From the NCBI GenBank assembly GCA_002503985.1, contig DASW01000005.1:1-52404 (forward strand): DNA of 52,404 nt, given 5' to 3'. This DNA is from Thermoplasmata archaeon UBA61 (lineage in GTDB: Archaea > Thermoplasmatota > Thermoplasmata > Lutacidiplasmatales > UBA184). Within the stretch, counting starts at the first letter, position 1; each line of letters opens with the position of its first letter. Shown piece by piece: positions 35,025-42,806 of the stretch. The notes below the pieces were generated by a model. That model was not told the origin of the DNA, did no database searches, and saw nothing but the letters and a program-made list of their open reading frames with translations. The position numbers and the translations under genes are program-made.

Positions 35025-35543
35025 ATGAGCGAACCCGCTCCCACGAACCCCGCCCGCACGCTGCCGCTCCCTCTCATCATCGGGCTCGGGAACGACCAAC
35101 GGAGCGACGACCGCTCCGGCCTCGAAGTAGCTCGGGCGCTACGACCCCTCCTCGCGGGGAAGGCGCGGGTCGAGGAGTGCGAGTCCGAAGGGATCGCTCT
35201 CCTCGAGCTCTGGCGCGGCTCGGACCATGTCCTCGTGATCGATGCCGTCCGTTCGGGAGCGGCCCCGGGAACGGTCCACCGTCTCGAACCGGGCGACGGG
35301 TTCCTGCCGGGCTTCCGGTCGGTCACGTCGACCCACGGGCTTTCGCTCGCGGAGGCCGTGGCGCTCGCGAGGGGGCTAGGATGCCTCCCGCGCCGCCTGG
35401 TCGTCTACGGGATCGAAGCGGACGACGTCCGGATGGGGGCCGAGCTCACGCCCCCGGTCGCGCACGGGGTGCAGGAAGTGACCGACCGCATCCTGGCCGA
35501 ACTCGAGGCGGAAGCGGCCGTGGGGGGGTCCCCCGATGCATGA
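35025..35543 (+). CDS. Hydrogenase maturation protease
   Basis: A 172-residue peptidase of the HyaD/HycI/HoxW family that trims the C-terminus of HydA after nickel insertion. IIGLGNDQRSDDRSGLEVAR near residue 18 contains the G-N-x-x-x-x-D-D motif whose acidic residue binds nickel. VLVIDAVRSGAAPGTVHRLE near 66 has the second Asp, and SVTSTHGLSLAEAVALAR near 97 has the conserved His. ATG 35025 is preferred; TTG 35001, overlapping hydA, would add 8 residues. It sits directly after its presumed substrate. Confidence 0.92.
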   Translation: MSEPAPTNPARTLPLPLIIGLGNDQRSDDRSGLEVARALRPLLAGKARVEECESEGIALLELWRGSDHVLVIDAVRSGAAPGTVHRLEPGDGFLPGFRSVTSTHGLSLAEAVALARGLGCLPRRLVVYGIEADDVRMGAELTPPVAHGVQEVTDRILAELEAEAAVGGSPDA

Positions 35544-35814
35544 AGAGGCGATGCTCGCCGACCTCGTGCGCAAGGCCGAGGCGGTCGCCCGTCGCGAGGG
35601 AGCGAAACGCGTCACCCGCGTCCGGCTCTGGGTCGGGGCCCGGTCCCATCTGGCCGGCCCCGAGCTCAAGGACCACTGGGCCTACGCCGTCTCGGGGACG
35701 GTCCTCGCCGGAGCCCAGGTCGAGATCGAGACCTCGAGCGACCCCAACGACCCGAACGCGGAGACCGTGATGCTTCGAAGCTTGGACGTGGACTCGGCGA
35801 AGGGCCGGTCCTGA
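35536..35814 (+). CDS. HypA-like nickel chaperone without the zinc domain
   Basis: A 92-residue protein that starts M-H-E-E-A-M-L-A-D-L-V-R-K-A, matching the N-terminal M-H-E nickel site and first helix of HypA/HybF, followed by RVTRVRLWVGARSHLAGPEL and the AQVEIETSSD strand. Normal HypA has about 115 residues with two CxxC zinc motifs in the middle; this protein has no cysteine at all and ends after the ferredoxin-like part. It overlaps the protease gene by 8 bases, so it belongs to the hydrogenase operon. It may deliver nickel or only bind the protease/HypB. Confidence 0.78.
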   Translation: MHEEAMLADLVRKAEAVARREGAKRVTRVRLWVGARSHLAGPELKDHWAYAVSGTVLAGAQVEIETSSDPNDPNAETVMLRSLDVDSAKGRS

Positions 35815-35874
35815 TCGACCCGCCGGTCGAGCTCGGGCGCAAACCGCTTTACGGGGAACGGGAGTGGCCCATCC

Positions 35875-36192
35875 GTGGTCGACATCCAGGAGACGCCGGC
35901 GGTTCCCCCGATGGACCCTGGGGGCGACCCACGGGTAGGCTACCTCCTGGCGGGAAGCATCCTGGTCGCGGTCGGCTGGGGGCTCGCCGTGATGGTGAAC
36001 CTCCTCCTCCACTACATGGCCGGGAGCGCAGGGATGACGGTCGCAGGCCACGAGTTCACCTCGTCCCTCGGCGCGTACGCCTGGGCCACGTTCGCGTTCG
36101 GGCTGTTCACCGGGGGGTTTGGGGTCGTGCTGGTCGCGCTCGGCCGAGCCTCCCCGAAGGGACCGCTCGTCCTTCCGGGATACGATTACTGA
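35875..36192 (+). CDS. Small two-helix membrane protein
   Basis: A 105-residue protein from GTG 35875, about 28 bases behind the TATA-like gctttacgg, so probably leaderless. Two transmembrane helices (VGYLLAGSILVAVGWGLAVM and YAWATFAFGLFTGGFGVVLV) flank a short loop. No family is recognised. It follows the hydrogenase operon but has its own promoter and need not be related. Its last bases overlap the stop of the convergent zinc-finger gene. Confidence 0.7.
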   Translation: MVDIQETPAVPPMDPGGDPRVGYLLAGSILVAVGWGLAVMVNLLLHYMAGSAGMTVAGHEFTSSLGAYAWATFAFGLFTGGFGVVLVALGRASPKGPLVLPGYDY

Positions 36193-36464
36193 ATCCGGCC
36201 CGGGCGCGGAGGCCCTCGGTGGATACGACGCGAGGGCGGCGGTCGCGTCTCGACCGGGCTCTTCGCGTGCTTCTGCGCATCGATGCAGTCCGAGCAGGTC
36301 CGCTCGTCCGAATCGAGGCAGTTCCGGCAGAACGTCCGACCGCACACGGTGCACCCCAGCGTAGCGGGCGTTCCGCAACGAGCGCACTGTCCGACGAGCA
36401 ACTTCGGTCCCCCCCGGCGGGAACGGTCAGTCGAGGATTCCGCTCGCTTTAAGCCCTTCGACAA
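36186..36464 (-). CDS. Small zinc-finger protein
   Basis: A 92-residue protein with cysteine pairs CARCGTP near residue 27, CTVCGRTFCRNC near 38 and CSDC near 57, a cross-brace or treble-clef pattern of about eight Cys resembling HIT-type or B-box zinc fingers. The rest is basic and Pro/Arg-rich. The start at 36464 overlaps the end of pgp by 38 bases, so it is the last gene of the gatD-gatE-pgp operon. The role is unknown. Confidence 0.75.
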   Translation of the reverse strand: MSKGLKRAESSTDRSRRGGPKLLVGQCARCGTPATLGCTVCGRTFCRNCLDSDERTCSDCIDAQKHAKSPVETRPPPSRRIHRGPPRPGRIQ

Positions 36465-37155
36465 ACCCGGCCGCGAATTCGGCCTTCGTCACGTACCGGG
36501 CGGCCTTTCGCGCCCTCGGGCTCCCGGAGGCGAAGCTCACCCCGAACCCAGCCGCTTGGAGCATCGCGACGTCGTTATCCCCGTCCCCGAGGACGACACA
36601 ATCCGCAGGGGACCGTCCGAAATAGGACAGAGCGCGCACGAGCGCCGGCAGCTTCCCCCCGCCCTGTTCCATGAGATGGAGGGCGTAGCCCGTGGACTCC
36701 ACGGCGACATCGCTCCTCCCGAGCACCCGACGCACGGCGGAGACGGAGACCGTCGGCTCGAGCGCGACCTCGCTCTCCCGCCACCGGTCGGTGAACAGTC
36801 GCCGAACGGGGAGTCCGGCCGCACGGAGCTCTTCGAACGCCCTCAGGGCGACCCGTCGGTCGGTCAGGCGCTCGACGACGTCCCGGCCGCGGTCGTCCTG
36901 GTGGTAGACCATCCCGCCGTTCTCCGCGACGATCGGCCCCGAAAGGCCGAGCGAGCGGTACAGCCCGAGCGCGATCGGAAGGACGTTCCCCGTAGCCAAG
37001 GCGACGGGGATGCCTCGACGCTCGAGGTCGCGGACGACCTTGACCGCTCCCGGGTCGAGCCGGCGGTCGGCGTCCGTGAGCGTCCCGTCCACGTCCGTGA
37101 CCACGACTCGGAGGGTCCCCCCCGTTCCGGGACGGGACCTCGAAGTGCGCGCCAT
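36427..37155 (-). CDS. Phosphoglycolate phosphatase, archaeal HAD type
   Basis: A 242-residue HAD-superfamily IIB hydrolase of the TA0175/archaeal phosphoglycolate phosphatase type. Motif I is VVVTDVDGTLTDADRRLD near residue 16 with the nucleophile Asp. Motif II VALATGNVLP is near 50, GPIVAENGGMVYH near 73, and motif III/IV DCVVLGDGDNDVAMLQAAG near 182 supplies the metal-binding Asp pair. It would hydrolyse 2-phosphoglycolate or a related phosphate. It begins 19 bases after gatE in the same operon. A sugar-phosphate phosphatase role cannot be excluded. Confidence 0.88.
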   Translation of the reverse strand: MARTSRSRPGTGGTLRVVVTDVDGTLTDADRRLDPGAVKVVRDLERRGIPVALATGNVLPIALGLYRSLGLSGPIVAENGGMVYHQDDRGRDVVERLTDRRVALRAFEELRAAGLPVRRLFTDRWRESEVALEPTVSVSAVRRVLGRSDVAVESTGYALHLMEQGGGKLPALVRALSYFGRSPADCVVLGDGDNDVAMLQAAGFGVSFASGSPRARKAARYVTKAEFAAGFVEGLKASGILD

Positions 37156-37174
37156 CGTGACCCTTTCCGGCGAC

Positions 37175-39046
37175 CTAGGGACCCGGGCGGGCCCGGATGC
37201 GGGCGATCTCGGCGTGTAAAGCGTCGGAGACCTCGCGTCCGTCCCGCCGTCCCCGCACTTCCCGCATCACATCGCCCATGAGGGGCGAGAACGCGGCCTC
37301 GCCGCGAGTCCGGACCATCTCGGCGTTCGCTTCGACCACCTTGTGGACGAGGGCGACCAGGTCGTCCCTCGAGAACCCCGACAAGCCGGCGCGTTCGACC
37401 GCGAGCTCCACCGTCGCGGCCCCTGCCGCGAGCGCCGCGAGCACCGCAGGAATGCCTTCTTTCGCGATCCTTTCGCCTTCCGCGGCCCCGAGCACGGCGC
37501 CCAGGATCTCGAGGGAAGGCTCGAAGGGGGGTGTCCCTGCACTGCCGGCTGGGACGGACGGCAGGTCCTGGATGAGCAGACGCGCGACGAGGCCGGCAGG
37601 GTGTCCCGCGCTGGCCAGCGCCTCGAACCGCTCGACCAGGTCGCCGTAGACGAGCTGTCGGACTACCTCCAACGGGAGGCCGTGCGAACGCGCGAGTCGT
37701 GCCTCGAGTTCCTCGGGCCGTTCGGGAAGTTGGGACCGCAGCCGCTCGAGGCGCTCGGCGGTGACTGGGATCGGAGGGATGTCGGTCTCCGGGTACATCC
37801 GGTCCCGCCCGGGGAGCGGTCGGGAGAAGCGTGTTCGCCCATCGGGTAGTGGGTCGCGAGTCTCCCCGGGGACCCCTTCGAGCGCCACGCGCGCCCGTTC
37901 CACGACGCGCTTGAGCGCCATGAACGCGCGTTCGTGGGAGCGGTCGGTCACGAGAACGAAGGCGTCGGCCTCCGATAGGCCGAGGCGCTCTTGAAGGGCC
38001 ACGACAGTCGCCTCGGACACGCCGTAAGCGGGAAGCTCGTCGGAGTGCACCAGCCCACGGAGGCCCACCGAGCGTGCGTGGTCTGCGAGCTCTCGGCCGA
38101 GGCGCTCTTCGCTCCCCGGAGGGGAACGTAGGAGTCCTCCGAACCCCGGTAGCCCGACCGCAAGCACGACCTGGCCTCCTTTGCCGGCCCCCGAGAATGG
38201 CCCCGACGGTATCTCTCGGAAGAGCCCCGAGACATCGAGGGGAGGGTCCCCGGGGACGCGGGCATGTCGACGTCCGAGTTCGTCCCGCAGCTTGAGAAGG
38301 AACGTCTGCCGTGCCACCTCGCGGTCCACGTACTCTTGGATGAGTCGGAGCTCTTGGACGCCCTTGACCTCGATGCGGTGGCCGCCCTCGATCGAGACGT
38401 TGACGTCCTCGCGGATCGTCCCGATGCCCCGGCGTACCTTCCGAGTAGCCCGAAGGAGGGCTCCGATCTCTTCGGCGACCTCCCGGGCCTCCGCGCCCGA
38501 AACGATCTCGGGACCCGTGGCGATCTCGATGAGCGGGATTCCCAGGCGGTCGAGCCGGTAGGTCACCTCGCCGGGCGACTCCCGGACCTTTCTCGCGGCG
38601 TCCTCCTCGAGGCAGATCGTGGGAATCGTGTACCTCCGTCCACGAACCTCGAGCTCTCCGTCCACGGCGACGAGCGCGGTCCGCTGGAAGCCGGTGGTGT
38701 TCGACCCGTCGACCACGATCTTTCGCATCACCTCGATCTCGTCGACCGGGCGGGCTCGCAGGAGGAGGGCCAGCGTCAGGGCCGCGTCGAGGGCCGCCTC
38801 GTTCAGGGGGTGGGGCGGTTCCTCGTCCATCTCCACGAGGCAGGAGGACGGGCCGCCTTCGTACCGGTAGACCAGGCCGCGCGAGGCCTGGAGGGCCGCG
38901 GCCACATCGACCGCACGGCTCTCGCCTCCCGCCGCCCGTAGGCTTCGCGTGAACGCGTCGGTGACCTCCTCGGAGAGGTCGGCGGGGCACGCGCAGAACA
39001 GCTTACCCACCGCGAGCTGCTGGTGGACCTCGAGCCCGGCCTTCAC
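37175..39046 (-). CDS. gatE: Glu-tRNA(Gln) amidotransferase subunit E
   Basis: A 623-residue GatE, the tRNA-binding and kinase subunit of the archaeal GatDE enzyme that converts Glu-tRNA(Gln) to Gln-tRNA(Gln). It starts V-K-A-G-L-E-V-H-Q-Q-L, the family's opening, at GTG 39046 whose GTGA overlaps the gatD stop; longer open frame upstream is shadow of gatD. GSNTTGFQRTALVA, RLGIPLIEIATGPEI and REDVNVSIEGGHRIEVKGVQ are GatB/E signatures, MYPETDIPPIP lies near residue 415, and a C-terminal YqeY-like domain ends the protein. An AspRS-like insertion domain is present in the middle. Confidence 0.96.
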   Translation of the reverse strand: MKAGLEVHQQLAVGKLFCACPADLSEEVTDAFTRSLRAAGGESRAVDVAAALQASRGLVYRYEGGPSSCLVEMDEEPPHPLNEAALDAALTLALLLRARPVDEIEVMRKIVVDGSNTTGFQRTALVAVDGELEVRGRRYTIPTICLEEDAARKVRESPGEVTYRLDRLGIPLIEIATGPEIVSGAEAREVAEEIGALLRATRKVRRGIGTIREDVNVSIEGGHRIEVKGVQELRLIQEYVDREVARQTFLLKLRDELGRRHARVPGDPPLDVSGLFREIPSGPFSGAGKGGQVVLAVGLPGFGGLLRSPPGSEERLGRELADHARSVGLRGLVHSDELPAYGVSEATVVALQERLGLSEADAFVLVTDRSHERAFMALKRVVERARVALEGVPGETRDPLPDGRTRFSRPLPGRDRMYPETDIPPIPVTAERLERLRSQLPERPEELEARLARSHGLPLEVVRQLVYGDLVERFEALASAGHPAGLVARLLIQDLPSVPAGSAGTPPFEPSLEILGAVLGAAEGERIAKEGIPAVLAALAAGAATVELAVERAGLSGFSRDDLVALVHKVVEANAEMVRTRGEAAFSPLMGDVMREVRGRRDGREVSDALHAEIARIRARPGP

Positions 39047-40359
39047 GCCGATTCCCTCGGGTCGTGCCGGTCGTGGAACTCGCCCGCCCGGTCCTGAGAC
39101 AGGAGCTGGGCCACGCCCGCCGCGTCCGGGGAGTGACCGAGCGCCCACACCATCTTCGCATACGCGGTCTCCGGGAGCAGGTCGCCGAGGTAGAGGACCC
39201 CGGCGCGGAGGAGGTCGCGCCCGGTCGAGTACACGTACGGCTCCACGTTCCCCTCGAGACACTGTGTGGTCATTGCCACGACCACGCCCCGTTCTGTCGC
39301 CGCGCGGATCCACGGGAGGTGGTCGGACCCGATGTGCCCGAGTCCCGTGCCGGCGAGGACGACCCCCCGGCACCCTTCGACAAACCGAGCCGCACGTTCG
39401 GGAGTGAGGCCGGGGTAGAACCACAGCAACGCGGCGTGGGTGTCGATCGGCCCGTCGACGCGCGGGGGCCCGCGGGCCGGAGGCCGGACCAACGGATGGA
39501 GCTCGACCTTCCCGCCCTCGACGAACCCGAGCGGAGGCCCGTTCCGGCTCCGGAACGCGTCTCGCCGGCTCGAGTGCATCTTCCGCACCCAGGTGCCGCG
39601 GTGGATCGCGAACCGGTCATCGGACGGCCCGGCGTGCATCACGACCACGACCTCCCCGATGCGGGGGTCGTGGGCGACGTCAACCGCGGCGCGAAGGTTG
39701 GACGCTCCGTCGGACGACGGGCGGTCCGGGGAGCGCTGGGCTCCGACCAGGACCACCGGCCCGGGAAGGTCGACCAGTAGGAAGCTGAGCGCCGCGGCGG
39801 TGAAGCCAAGGGTATCGGTCCCGTGGGCAACGACGATCCCCCGGGCTCCTTTCGAGAAGGTGGCGACGATCTTCTCTGCGAGCACCCGCCAGTCCTCCGG
39901 CACAAGGTCCTCGCTGAGTCGGTCGAACACGGGAACGATCTGGACGCGGCCCGAGGCTTCGAGCTCCGGGAAGAAGTCGAGAATCTCGCGCTCTTCTTTC
40001 ACCGGCCGCACGCCCCCGGTCTCGTAGTCCACCCGGGAGGCGATCGTCCCGCCTGTCGTGAGGAGGGCGATCCAAGGTCCCGCATCCGCCGCGCGAGGGG
40101 GGGCGGGAGGCCTCGAAGAGGGCGGGGTCGCTGCCGGGCCACCTCCCAAGAGGCGGAAGCGGAACGTGGGCTCGATTCGGACACCGATGTTGTAGCCGCT
40201 CTCGAGCTTGAGCTGGAGGACCCGGTCTCCCGAGAAATCGTGACGGGGAACCACCGTACCGCTCCAGGTGTGGCCCGCAGCGTCCGACACCTCGACCCGT
40301 TGGCCCGTGGGCAGGGCGCGCAGCTCGTTCCAGGCATCGTGGGTAGAGGGGTCGCTCAT
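39043..40359 (-). CDS. gatD: Glu-tRNA(Gln) amidotransferase subunit D
   Basis: A 438-residue GatD, which releases ammonia from glutamine for GatE. An N-terminal beta-barrel (GQRVEVSDAAGHTWSGTVVP) precedes the asparaginase-like domain. The catalytic threonines are in ALLTTGGTIASRVDYETGG near residue 99 and VAHGTDTLGFTAAALSF near 178, with VVLVGAQRSPDRPSSD near 202. Together with gatE it shows that this archaeon makes Gln-tRNA by the indirect route. A TATA-like cttatacc lies about 48 bases upstream of ATG 40359. Confidence 0.96.
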   Translation of the reverse strand: MSDPSTHDAWNELRALPTGQRVEVSDAAGHTWSGTVVPRHDFSGDRVLQLKLESGYNIGVRIEPTFRFRLLGGGPAATPPSSRPPAPPRAADAGPWIALLTTGGTIASRVDYETGGVRPVKEEREILDFFPELEASGRVQIVPVFDRLSEDLVPEDWRVLAEKIVATFSKGARGIVVAHGTDTLGFTAAALSFLLVDLPGPVVLVGAQRSPDRPSSDGASNLRAAVDVAHDPRIGEVVVVMHAGPSDDRFAIHRGTWVRKMHSSRRDAFRSRNGPPLGFVEGGKVELHPLVRPPARGPPRVDGPIDTHAALLWFYPGLTPERAARFVEGCRGVVLAGTGLGHIGSDHLPWIRAATERGVVVAMTTQCLEGNVEPYVYSTGRDLLRAGVLYLGDLLPETAYAKMVWALGHSPDAAGVAQLLSQDRAGEFHDRHDPRESA

Positions 40360-40442
40360 ATTCGCACCGAACCGGGCTTGACAGACTACGGAGCGGCGCC
40401 CGGTATAAGATGTCGTTCCGAGAGCGGACCCCGCGACCCCGG

Positions 40443-40451
40443 GCTTTTATA
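40443..40451 (+). promoter_or_regulatory. TATA-like box of tRNA-Arg
   Basis: cttttatag begins 53 bases before the first base of tRNA-Arg in otherwise GC-rich DNA. This spacing suits an archaeal promoter with a transcript start about 20-25 bases before the mature 5' end. Confidence 0.6.
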
Positions 40452-40495
40452 GACGACCCTCCCTCGGCGCGCCGGGACCGATAGAGCATCGAAAT

Positions 40496-40604
40496 GCCCG
40501 TGTGGGGTAGCTACGGGGCGGGGGCACGAACCCCCTCCCGCTGCAATGGATTATCCTAGAGGCCTGCGGAGCCTCAGACCTGGGTTCGAATCCCAGCACG
40601 GGCG
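40496..40604 (+). tRNA. tRNA-Arg(GCG) with a ~34-nt D-loop insertion (probable intron)
   Basis: Acceptor strands GCCCGTG (40496-40502) and CACGGGC (40597-40603) pair perfectly, discriminator G 40604. The anticodon stem GAGGC/GCCTC (40559-40563, 40571-40575) encloses CTGCGGA with anticodon GCG at 40566-40568. The T-arm CTGGG-TTCGAAT-CCCAG is canonical. The D-arm begins GGGTAGCT and resumes at TGGATTATCC (40547-40556). The 34 bases between, 40513-40546, fold into a strong hairpin: CGGG/CCCG then GGGGG/CCCCC around the loop CACGAA. This is best explained as a D-loop intron of the same kind as in tRNA-Pro. The 3' end of this gene is repeated at 44061 and 49044. Confidence 0.9.
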
Positions 40605-40850
40605 TGTTCCTCGATGTGGAACCCCACGTCGCGCGAATTCTATGACCGTCTGCGAGGGTCGCGCGAGGTGATTCCACGTCCGCACCGTGACGCGTCCTCC
40701 CGGAAACCCACGTATACTCAGCTGGCGTACTCCGCGACGAAGACTGCCTTCAATCGGTATTATGGCCTGGGATGATGTCCCGAGGCTCGTGCCCGATCTG
40801 CCTCGAGACCTCGTGGACCCCCGTGCTCCGGACGTTTTCGTCGGTGGACA

Positions 40851-41441
40851 ATGAGCGAGCGCAGCACCTACATCGTTATCGAAGGCATCGATGGGACCGG
40901 AAAGACGGAGCTGGCCGCCCGGTTGGTCCCTCCGCTCCTCGCGCGCGGTCACTCGATCTCGAGCTTCCGAGAGCCGACCGACAAGTTCCTCCGGTCCGAG
41001 TTCGCGCGCCTCCGCAAACTCGATCCGTTCGCGGCCACGCTCTGCTACACCGTCGACCGAGCGTTACTCCGGCCGCACATCGAGCGCGCACTCGAAATGG
41101 GAGATATCGTCATCCAAGACCGGTCGCTTTACTCCGCGCTCGCCTACCAATTCCCGGGACTGAGCCCCGAAGCGTGGCGAGAGGTGGAACGTATCGAGCG
41201 CGACGTCGCGATTGAGCCGGACCTCATCTTGTACCTGGATGCGCCGGTGGAGGTTGCCATGAAGCGGGTCGAGTCCAGGGGCCAGCGCGACGCCTTCGAG
41301 GACGAGCCGTACCTCGTCAGGGTGAAGCGGAAGTTCGAACAGATGTTCCAGCCCCCCCGCTGGGTTCGGATTGACGCTACCGGCACGCCGGACAATACCT
41401 TGGAGCAAGCGATGAACGCGCTCCAGTCGATCGGCCTCTAG
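40851..41441 (+). CDS. tmk: Thymidylate kinase
   Basis: A 196-residue P-loop kinase phosphorylating dTMP to dTDP. It shows IVIEGIDGTGKTELAARLVP (Walker A) at residues 8-27, FREPTD near 41, the DRSLYSALAYQFPGL dTMP-site block near 88, DLILYLDAPVEVAMKRVESR near 122 and the lid region GQRDAFED near 142. Length is normal. It lies just beyond tRNA-Arg at the start of the accessory region and may be a second copy; whether the genome has another tmk cannot be seen. ATG 40851 is the only good start; a Cys-containing upstream frame is not convincing. Confidence 0.92.
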   Translation: MSERSTYIVIEGIDGTGKTELAARLVPPLLARGHSISSFREPTDKFLRSEFARLRKLDPFAATLCYTVDRALLRPHIERALEMGDIVIQDRSLYSALAYQFPGLSPEAWREVERIERDVAIEPDLILYLDAPVEVAMKRVESRGQRDAFEDEPYLVRVKRKFEQMFQPPRWVRIDATGTPDNTLEQAMNALQSIGL

Positions 41442-41530
41442 CCGACTCGGTTGGGTTCCCCCGCGTCACCACTGAGCGCGCGATGACCAAGCGAGAGGCA
41501 GTGGCCGCTCGGCCCTCGTGACGGGCGCCC

Positions 41531-41549
41531 GCGTTCGATGACCGAACGC
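41531..41549. repeat. Inverted repeat in the tmk/nmrA gap; 15 bases recur at 49535
   Basis: GCGTTCG-ATGAC-CGAACGC is a perfect 7-bp stem with a 5-base loop between two convergent genes, so it might act in transcript ending. The first 15 bases (GCGTTCGATGACCGA) occur identically at 49535-49549, where the right arm is lost. This links the two accessory segments by shared sequence. Confidence 0.6.
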
Positions 41550-41612
41550 AAGGAGCGCACGGGACCCCAAAGGCAAGGGCGATTCCAGGCGCAGTTCAGG
41601 GTTCGACCGGAT

Positions 41613-42527
41613 TCAACCGGGCGTTAGGAGCTTGGTTTCCTTCAAGAGGTCCATAAAGCGCGTCATCTTGATCTCCCATTCACGCTCTAGGGCCGCAACA
41701 TCGAGGCCGAACCCGCCATAGTCGAACCCACGGTACATGCGGAGCATGTCCTCACCCACATTCTGCAAGGCATCTTTGTCTGACATCTCGACGAATCGGC
41801 CGGGGACACTGAGGTGCCGGGAGAGCATCTCCACCATTTCTGGGTAGGTCTTCTCGTCACCCGCTAGGTCGACAGCGCTCCCGATCCGCCGTTCGGGATG
41901 CTCGAACGCTCGAGCGGCGATCTCCCCAATGTCGCGCACCGCAACCATGGGGACTTTGGTGGTGGGCTTGATCGGCACGCTCACGACCCCCGCCGTGCGG
42001 AGCCCTTGCATTGTCCATGGCTGGAACATATTCTCCATGAAGAAGCTCGGTCGAATGGTCGTCAGCGGAACTCCCAAGGACCGCGCCTGTTGTTCGATCT
42101 TCACCTTCGAGTCAAAGTGCGGGATCCCAGTAGACCCAGTTACTTGCCCAGCCCCACGGATCGTGCTGAGGACCACATGAGGGGTCTTGACTCGCTTTGC
42201 GGTTTCGAGCGCCACCGTCCCCGCCCGAATCTCTCCCTCAATATCGGGAGGCTGCCCCCAGGCGACCGTGAAGGGGGTCGTGACGACAAAGAAACCGTGG
42301 GCACCCTCAAGGGCGGATTCGAAGCTCTTCGGGTCGAGCAAACTTCCCTGAACCCATTGGATCCGGCGGTCCAGTCCTTCAGGTTTCTTCGAAAGATCGC
42401 GGCTGAGACCACGAACACTGAATCCGCGTTTCAGAAGGCTCCGAGCCACCGCACCGCCTTGTTGTCCCGTGGCTCCAGCGACAAGAATCACTCGCTCAGA
42501 ATTCGCTTGGGCCGGCCTAGGTGTCAT
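41613..42527 (-). CDS. NmrA-like NAD(P)-binding protein (atypical SDR)
   Basis: A 304-residue protein of the NmrA/HSCARG family. The Rossmann loop is VAGATGQQGGAVARSLLKRG near residue 16 (GxxGxxG). VRGLSRDLSK near 37, VQGSLLDPKSFESALEGAHG near 59 and HVVLSTIRGAG near 115 follow the family order, and IRPSFFMENMFQPW near 157 is typical. Family members either sense the NADP/NADPH ratio or act as quinone or isoflavone reductases. Base composition (more A/T, less biased codons) differs from the left part of the window, fitting an acquired gene. The neighbouring Old Yellow Enzyme homologue also uses NADPH. Confidence 0.88.
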   Translation of the reverse strand: MTPRPAQANSERVILVAGATGQQGGAVARSLLKRGFSVRGLSRDLSKKPEGLDRRIQWVQGSLLDPKSFESALEGAHGFFVVTTPFTVAWGQPPDIEGEIRAGTVALETAKRVKTPHVVLSTIRGAGQVTGSTGIPHFDSKVKIEQQARSLGVPLTTIRPSFFMENMFQPWTMQGLRTAGVVSVPIKPTTKVPMVAVRDIGEIAARAFEHPERRIGSAVDLAGDEKTYPEMVEMLSRHLSVPGRFVEMSDKDALQNVGEDMLRMYRGFDYGGFGLDVAALEREWEIKMTRFMDLLKETKLLTPG

Positions 42528-42610
42528 CGGATTACTCTCTTCCCGCTGAGTGCCAGCATCGCTCCGACCGGCGGACGCTTCATAACGACTAGCTTACGGT
42601 GAGAACAGTC

Positions 42611-42797
42611 ACTCGCGCACGGGTTACAAGGGAACCAAGCGCGACCGATGACCTGACCACAATCAGCGCGCGTTCGATTGGACATGATACGTCCCCGCGA
42701 GGAGCGCGCGGGGCGATCTCCGGGGACGCGGTTATGGAGATTCGCGCACGATATGGCGCTGGTCGTTCCCGCAAACCCTTCAACCGAGAAGACGTGA
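42611..42797 (+). pseudogene. Decayed partial copy of the mini-cassette seen at 52327-52404
   Basis: Positions 42611-42627 match 52327-52343 at 15 of 17 bases, and 42666-42691 match 52379-52404 at 25 of 26, with spacing differing by 3 bases. In the right-hand copy these cover the end of the cysteine-protein gene and the start of an overlapping third gene. Here the first part still reads H-S-R-T-G-Y-K-G-T-K-R-D-R-stop. The overlapping ATGA start at 42648 is followed by TGA two codons later, after which the frame stays open (R-V-R-L-D-M-I-R-P-R-E-E-R) to TGA 42795-42797. The upstream part of the cassette is gone. Confidence 0.65.
42666..42691 (+). repeat. 26-bp repeat, left copy (right copy 52379-52404)
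   Basis: Contains TCGATTGGACATGATACG at its 3' end. It is identical to the last 26 bases of the window except for one T/C difference. The match to the right copy cannot be followed further because the window ends there. Confidence 0.85.
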
Positions 42798-42806
42798 GGT
42801 AGCCCG

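Noticed and set aside
33563..35326. 587-residue antisense frame over the hydrogenase large subunit
   Set aside because: It is Val/Asp/Arg/Glu-rich low-information sequence opposite conserved hydrogenase and protease genes.
40772..41215. Frame starting with a C-P-I-C motif before and across tmk
   Set aside because: It runs out of frame through tmk; only one CxxC is present and there is no second cysteine pair.
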